Assembly (NCBI GenBank): GCA_028288765.1 | Contig: JAQGHQ010000282.1 | Location: 1-46,098 of the forward strand | DNA from: Gemmataceae bacterium | GTDB lineage: Bacteria > Planctomycetota > Planctomycetia > Gemmatales > Gemmataceae | Length of the DNA stretch: 46,098 nucleotides | Direction of reading: 5' to 3' | Part shown: positions 42,301 through 46,098 of the stretch, in pieces | Numbering within the stretch: the stretch's first letter is position 1 | Layout of the letters: every line of letters starts with the position of its first letter | Translations under genes and position numbers: made by a program | Notes under the pieces: model-generated | Told to the model about the DNA's origin: nothing | What the model saw: the letters and a program-made list of their open reading frames with translations, nothing else | The model's database searches: none

Positions 42301-42621
42301 CATCGCCCAGTCGAGCGGCTTCGTCTCCCAGCGGTCCGAGTACGGCGCGCGGTAGAGGACCTGGGTGACCCGGTGCGGGTTGACGGCGAGCTGGAAGGCG
42401 TTCGCGCCCTTCGGGCAGAGGGTGCCCTCGTTGATCGGGCTGCGGGGGTCGCCCTCGATGTCGATGAGCTGACCGCCCTTCGTGTAGATCAGCTGCCCGC
42501 ACCCGACGGCGCAGTAGGGGCAAACACTCTCCGTGACCGTCGCCCCGCGAAGCCGGGACGCCTTCTCCGCGGTCTCGCGGCTGTACGGCTGAGGCTTCGA
42601 GGCGACCGGCAGGCTGAACAT
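39319..42621 (-). CDS. fdnG: Formate dehydrogenase alpha subunit, selenocysteine-containing
   Basis: Catalytic molybdopterin subunit, 1100 aa if the in-frame TGA at 42100-42102 is read as selenocysteine 174. The context ENQARI-U-HAASVPGLGASFGRG matches the Sec site of FdnG/FdoG (ARI-U-HGPTVAGLAPSFGRG). The N-terminus binds [4Fe-4S] through C34, C37, C41 and C69. The molybdopterin oxidoreductase and dinucleotide-binding domains follow. Residues about 327-371 are an extra, low-complexity insertion containing a repeat. ATG 42621 has GAGAGGG upstream. No twin-arginine signal is visible, unlike E. coli FdnG, so the catalytic side may be cytoplasmic. An automatic caller would split this gene at the TGA. 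Confidence 0.93.
41611..41640. repeat. Intergenic-type CTGAC repeat inserted inside fdnG
   Basis: The plus strand shows CTGACCACTGACCTCTGACT followed by CCTGACTGCT: staggered CTGAC/CTCTGACT repeats of a kind I recall from planctomycete intergenic regions. Here it is translated in frame on the minus strand (SSQESEVSGQRG) in a segment other formate dehydrogenases lack. Confidence 0.5.
42057..42102 (-). promoter_or_regulatory. UGA codon and bacterial SECIS-like hairpin in fdnG
   Basis: Downstream of the TGA (42102-42100) the minus strand can form a lower stem CGCGGCC/GGCCGCG (42097-42091 with 42063-42057). After an internal loop comes an apical stem GGTGCCC/GGGCGCC (42088-42082 with 42076-42070) with loop GGTCT. 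The apical stem begins 11 nt after the UGA and carries GGU in the loop, as in the E. coli fdhF/fdnG SECIS that binds SelB. Confidence 0.8.
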
Positions 42622-42649
42622 GGCAGGGCCCTCTCGGGGTGGATGGGTG

Positions 42650-43145
42650 TCAGACGAAGAGCGGGGTTCGCCGCTCCGGATCGACCGGGATCGCGGCGGC
42701 CGGTCCGAGACGGATGCGGGCGGCCCCGGCGTAGATGTTGACCCGGTCCGCCCGCACGAACCCGGGCACGGTCAGGCCGTGTTCGCGGGCCAGATCGACG
42801 GCGAGACTCGACGGGGCCCCGACCGCGGCCAGGATCGGGAGGCCGGCCACCGCCGTATTCTGCACCAGGTCGAAGCTGACCCGGCCGCTGACCGGCAGCA
42901 TCGTGTCCGGGAGCGGCGCCCGGCCGGCGAGACCCTCGGCCCCGGTCAGTTTGTCCAGGACGTTGTGCCAGTTTGTCCAGGACGTTGTGCCGGCCGACGT
43001 CCTCGAACCCCACGCGGATCTCCAGCGGCTCCTCGACGACCAGCGCGTCCGTCCGGACGGCGGGACCGGGGTCGGACACCCGACGGATCGGGACCCCGGC
43101 CCCGGCCCGATCGGGTGACGTGTTGCGGTCCTCGGGTGCGGACAT
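42650..43145 (-). pseudogene. fdhD: Decayed formate dehydrogenase accessory sulfurtransferase
   Basis: FdhD transfers sulfur to the Mo cofactor of formate dehydrogenase. The N-terminal part (ALVVEEPLEIRV, about residue 45) is joined directly to the C-terminal part (EDVGRHNVLDKL), so the middle of about 110-120 residues, including the CxxC-type catalytic loop, is gone. A 22-bp tandem duplication (42948-42991) then shifts the frame right after NVLDKL; the remaining true sequence (TGAEGLAGRAPLPDTMLPVS ... RADRVNIYAG) continues in another frame to TGA 42650. Removing one 22-bp copy restores a 157-codon frame, against about 270 for a normal protein. Start ATG 43145. It sits 22 bases after cydB and 28 before fdnG, the expected operon slot. 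Confidence 0.88.
42948..42991. repeat. 22-bp tandem duplication disrupting fdhD
   Basis: Two exact adjacent copies, 42948-42969 and 42970-42991, each beginning AGTTTGTCCAGGACGTTGTG. Because 22 is not a multiple of three, the second copy shifts the fdhD frame. It looks like a recent slippage event, as the copies are identical. Confidence 0.95.
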
Positions 43146-43167
43146 CTGGGCTCCCTTCCGGAGCCGG

Positions 43168-44169
43168 TCACGGGTGGCCCGGTTTCCGAAACACCCGGTA
43201 CGTGATGACGGTGTACAACAGCACGAACGGCATCCCGATTCCCACCGCGATGAGCAGGTTCCTGAGTGTCTCCCGGGACGATGCCGCCTTCTCCACGGTC
43301 AGGCTGAACTCGGCCCCCAGGCTCGAGACAATGAGGTTCGGGTAGAGCGCCACCCCGAACAGGAAGGTGAACGCGGCGATGACTGCCCCGGACGACACGA
43401 AGGCCTCCCTCGGGCTGCCGCGGGAGAGCGACCGGGGCAGGTTGGCGATGGCGAGCACGTTGAGCGCGGGCACCACCCAGAGCCACGGATACCTCGTGAA
43501 GTTCGCCGTCGCATCCGAGAAAGTCGCGACGGTCACGGCCGTGGTGACGACGAAGAGGGTGAGGAACAGGCCGAACCCCCACCAGGCCCACCGCCCCACC
43601 CGGCGGCGGAGCGGGCCGTCGGTCCGCAGCTGGAGGTAGATCGCCCCGTGCATGGCGAACGTGGCCACCGCGAACAGCCCGACCAGCGCGGGGTACGGCC
43701 GCGCAACCCCGAGTGACTCCACGTCGATCATCCCGCCCGGTCCGATCGGCACCCCCGCGATCGCGGTGCCGACCGCGACGCCGAACAGGAACGTCGTCAG
43801 GACGCTCGCCAGGCAGAAGGCGACGTCCCAGGCGAGCCGGCCGCCCGGGGTATAGGCGTGGTGCCGGAATTCGATCGCCACGGCCCGGAAGATCAGGGCC
43901 ACGAGCAGGACCATGAACGGCACGTACATGGCCGTGAAGGCGGCGGCGTAGGCGGCCGGGAAGGCGGCGAAGAGGGCCCCCCCGAAGACGACCAGCCAGA
44001 CCTCATTGCCGCTCCAGAACGGCCCGATCGACTCGACGAGGGCGTGCCGCTCGGCGTCGCCCCGGCCGAACAGGTGGAGGATGCCGACCCCGAGGTCGAA
44101 CCCGTCCAGGATGGCGTACCCGGCCAGGAAGAACCCGATGAGCACGAACCAGATCGTCGGCAGGTCCAT
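43168..44169 (-). CDS. cydB: Cytochrome bd-type quinol oxidase subunit II
   Basis: 333 aa membrane protein with about eight to nine hydrophobic segments. It opens IWFVLIGFFLAGYAILDGFD and contains GPFWSGNEVWLVVFGGALFAAFP, both characteristic of CydB/CioB. The length fits CioB-type subunits (about 335) better than E. coli CydB (379). ATG 44169 lies one base after the cydA stop (44171), so translation is probably coupled. It pairs with CydA to form the O2-reducing quinol oxidase. The fdhD remnant starts 22 bases downstream. Confidence 0.94.
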   Translation of the reverse strand: MDLPTIWFVLIGFFLAGYAILDGFDLGVGILHLFGRGDAERHALVESIGPFWSGNEVWLVVFGGALFAAFPAAYAAAFTAMYVPFMVLLVALIFRAVAIEFRHHAYTPGGRLAWDVAFCLASVLTTFLFGVAVGTAIAGVPIGPGGMIDVESLGVARPYPALVGLFAVATFAMHGAIYLQLRTDGPLRRRVGRWAWWGFGLFLTLFVVTTAVTVATFSDATANFTRYPWLWVVPALNVLAIANLPRSLSRGSPREAFVSSGAVIAAFTFLFGVALYPNLIVSSLGAEFSLTVEKAASSRETLRNLLIAVGIGMPFVLLYTVITYRVFRKPGHP

Positions 44170-44170
44170 A

Positions 44171-45625
44171 TCACACCCCCGGCCCGGGAGGTTGTCCGGC
44201 GGCGGCCTCACCCTCATGGCCCGGCGCGGGCCCACCCGTGCGACGGGCCGCCGTATCCAACAGCGGACCGGTGTGGTCGACCGCCGGGGCGGCGGCCGGC
44301 AGCACGGGGCCGCGCTGAATCAGGTGGTTGAGGAGCCGGACCCAGACCACAAAGAGAAGGGCGTACACCAGCCCGTACAGGACGATGACCGTCAGCACCT
44401 GGGACGCGGGGAGTGAGCGGGAGTGGGCCTCGCTCGTCCGCATGATGCCCTGGACGACCCACGGCTGCCGGCCCACCTCGGTCGCGACCCAGCCGGCCTG
44501 GTTCGCGGCGTACGGTAACACCACGGCCGCGACGAACGTCCAGAGGAGCCACCGCCGCCGGGCCAGCTGGCCCCGGTACCACTGAAGGCCGGCAAGCGCC
44601 ACCAGGCCCGTCAGGGCGCCCCAGGTGTAGACCATCAGGTGGTAGGCCGCGAACGGGACCTTCACCGGGGGGCGGTCCTGTTCCGAGAACTGGTCGAGAC
44701 CCGCCACGGGTTGGTGCGTGTCGCCGTAGACCAGGAAACTCAACAACCCCGGGACCGACAGGCTGTAGGTCAACCGCTTTTCGCGGTCGTCCGGCCAGCC
44801 GATCAAGGCCATCTCGGTGCCGCCCTCGCCGGTCCGGTAGTGGCCCTCGAAGGCCGCCAGTTTCGCCGGCTGCGTCGAGGCGACCTTGCGGGCCTGCATG
44901 TCGCCCGAGATGAAAATCGCAGCGAGGGTCACGGCCGCGAACACAAGAGCCACCTGGAGGGCCTTCCGGGACGCCCGCTCGTGGACGCCCCGCAGGAGGT
45001 GCCAGGCCGACACACTCATCACGAAGAACGCGCCCAGGATGTACGCCCCGAGCACGACGTGAATGACCCGGTGGACGGACGACGGGTTGAACACCATCGC
45101 CCAGAAGTCCACGACCTCCGCCCGGGGTACGCCGTCGTGAACGACGACCTGGTGGCCGGCCGGCGTGTTCATCCAGGAGTTCGCGACCACGATCCAGATC
45201 GCCGAGAAGGTTGCCCCCGCGGCCACCATCACCGTGGCGATGAAATGCGTCCGCGGGGAGACCCGGTCCCACCCGAAGACGAGAATGGCCAGGAAGCCCG
45301 ACTCCAGGAAGAAGGCGAAGATCCCCTCCGCCGCGAGCGCCGACCCGAACACGTCACCGGCGAACCGGGAGAACCGGGCCCAGTTGCTGCCGAACTGGAA
45401 CTCCATGACGATGCCGGTCGCCACCCCCACGGTAAAGTTCACCGCGAACACCTGCGTCCAGAAGCGGCCGAGGGCGCGGTAGTCGGGGTCGCCGGTCCGG
45501 CGGTGGAGCCACTCGAACGCCACGAGGAGGACGCCCAGACCGATCGACAGCGGCGGGAACAGGTAATGGAACATGATCGTCATCGCGAACTGGATTCGCG
45601 ACAACGTCAGCGTGTCGAAGTCCAT
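44171..45625 (-). CDS. cydA: Cytochrome bd-type quinol oxidase subunit I, short Q-loop (CIO-like)
   Basis: 484 aa subunit carrying hemes b and d and the quinol site. Candidate heme ligands are visible: His20 in [15 protein letters not shown], His in [12 protein letters not shown], and the segment [14 protein letters not shown] after the Q-loop. The Q-loop is short; total length fits cyanide-insensitive (CIO) relatives rather than E. coli CydA (522). ATG 45625 is chosen because GGAGG lies about 7 nt upstream and the protein starts [20 protein letters not shown]. First gene of the operon with cydB and formate dehydrogenase. It reduces O2 with quinol at the cytoplasmic membrane. Confidence 0.95.
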   Translation of the reverse strand: MDFDTLTLSRIQFAMTIMFHYLFPPLSIGLGVLLVAFEWLHRRTGDPDYRALGRFWTQVFAVNFTVGVATGIVMEFQFGSNWARFSRFAGDVFGSALAAEGIFAFFLESGFLAILVFGWDRVSPRTHFIATVMVAAGATFSAIWIVVANSWMNTPAGHQVVVHDGVPRAEVVDFWAMVFNPSSVHRVIHVVLGAYILGAFFVMSVSAWHLLRGVHERASRKALQVALVFAAVTLAAIFISGDMQARKVASTQPAKLAAFEGHYRTGEGGTEMALIGWPDDREKRLTYSLSVPGLLSFLVYGDTHQPVAGLDQFSEQDRPPVKVPFAAYHLMVYTWGALTGLVALAGLQWYRGQLARRRWLLWTFVAAVVLPYAANQAGWVATEVGRQPWVVQGIMRTSEAHSRSLPASQVLTVIVLYGLVYALLFVVWVRLLNHLIQRGPVLPAAAPAVDHTGPLLDTAARRTGGPAPGHEGEAAAGQPPGPGV

Positions 45626-45956
45626 CGGCCGCCTCCACGCGCCCGGCACGAGATGGGAGCGACCGCGGGTCGATCCCTGGGTCCTCGTTCCGGACAGGGG
45701 AGGAGGCAACCCCCGTGCCGGCGCGACGGGACCGGGGTGTCGGCGGTCGCGACGACCGCCAGGGGCATCGAACGGGGGCGCGGCGGCGGGGACGCCATCG
45801 GCGTGGTAGCCGGGTTGCCAGATTGGCCAGGAATTCCCCCGGCGCCCGGCCGCCTGATAGGGCATGGCCCGGACGCGGACGTCAAGGTGTTCAGGCGCGC
45901 CGATCCCGGGGCCGAGCGTCGCCAGCAGTTAGTGTCTGTGCGAAAACCCGAAATCC
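45626..45956. other. Promoter-side gap upstream of cydA
   Basis: About 330 bases between cydA and the transposase fragment. It should contain the promoter of the cyd-fdn operon. On the minus strand there is a TTGACG near 45881, but its best -10 partner (CTATCA) is 19 nt away, so I do not call it. From about 45929 the sequence AGTGTCTGTGCGAAAACCC may be the inverted-repeat end of the adjoining IS element. Confidence 0.4.
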
Positions 45957-46098
45957 TTATGATCTATAGCGAAACCGTTGTGACCTCTTCCGTGGTACGG
46001 GGTGGAGCCGGCGGGTCATCAGATGAATCATACTCACCGTGAGCATGGCCTCACTCGACGGGGGCTCCCGCTCGTAGTCCTTGGACAGCCGGCGGGAC
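45957..46098 (-). CDS. IS transposase, C-terminal fragment (runs off the window)
   Basis: On the minus strand, from base 46097 down to TAA at 45957, the frame reads RRLSKDYEREPPSSEAM and then LTVSMIHLMTRRLHP. This is the typical C-terminus of DDE transposases of the IS5-type group (RRLSKDYE..P.SSEA......IRLM.RRL). Only the last 46 codons are in the window, so the family and intactness cannot be judged. Confidence 0.7.
   Translation of the reverse strand, partial: SRRLSKDYEREPPSSEAMLTVSMIHLMTRRLHPVPRKRSQRFRYRS

Overview
The window looks like chromosome from a large-genome planctomycete of the family Gemmataceae (Gemmata/Fimbriiglobus-like). It is very GC-rich with strongly GC-biased third codon positions. 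It carries several families typical of that group: a TIGR03000 Cys/Gly-rich protein, a TIGR02996 leucine-rich-repeat protein, a large TIGR02604/TIGR02603 dehydrogenase-cytochrome protein, and a giant surface protein with an LEDRVTPA N-terminal motif and an FG-GAP-like C-terminus. Intergenic DNA is full of short palindromic repeats. The assignment rests on recalled family knowledge, not on a database search.

Left part (1-12.4 kb): a Tat-exported thiamine-diphosphate enzyme (minus strand); a long intergenic stretch with four TTGACA hexamers; cobalamin-dependent methionine synthase (metH); an ABC-2 ATPase/permease pair separated by a 28-bp-arm palindrome; a TIGR03000 protein with its own promoter and terminator; and S-adenosylmethionine synthetase (metK). 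metH and metK supply two steps of the methionine/SAM cycle but are not one operon.

Middle (12.4-21 kb): a repeat-rich gap around a small helix-turn-helix gene; a fused Ser/Thr kinase-receiver-HD-GYP protein whose HD motif is altered to YD; a leucine-rich-repeat protein; a secreted STN-like/coiled-coil protein; a small SGNH hydrolase; and a Y1 HUH transposase flanked on both sides by GTAG-headed palindromes, i.e. a REP/RAYT-like locus.

Right-centre (21-36.3 kb, minus strand): a 1730-residue secreted protein combining an SGNH-like domain, beta-propeller, HEAT repeats, discoidin domain, cupredoxin and c-type heme domain; then a 3297-residue surface protein with a convincing terminator. An AT-rich island and a decayed acetyltransferase start follow.

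Right end (37.5-45.6 kb, minus strand): one tightly packed operon, cydA-cydB-fdhD-fdnG-fdnH-nrfD-like. The formate dehydrogenase alpha subunit is a selenoprotein: an in-frame UGA sits at the active-site position and is followed by a SECIS-like hairpin. The layout suggests electron flow from formate to quinone to O2 through a cytochrome bd/CIO-type oxidase. fdhD, needed to sulfurate the Mo cofactor, is ruined here by a large internal deletion and a 22-bp tandem duplication. The window ends inside an IS transposase.
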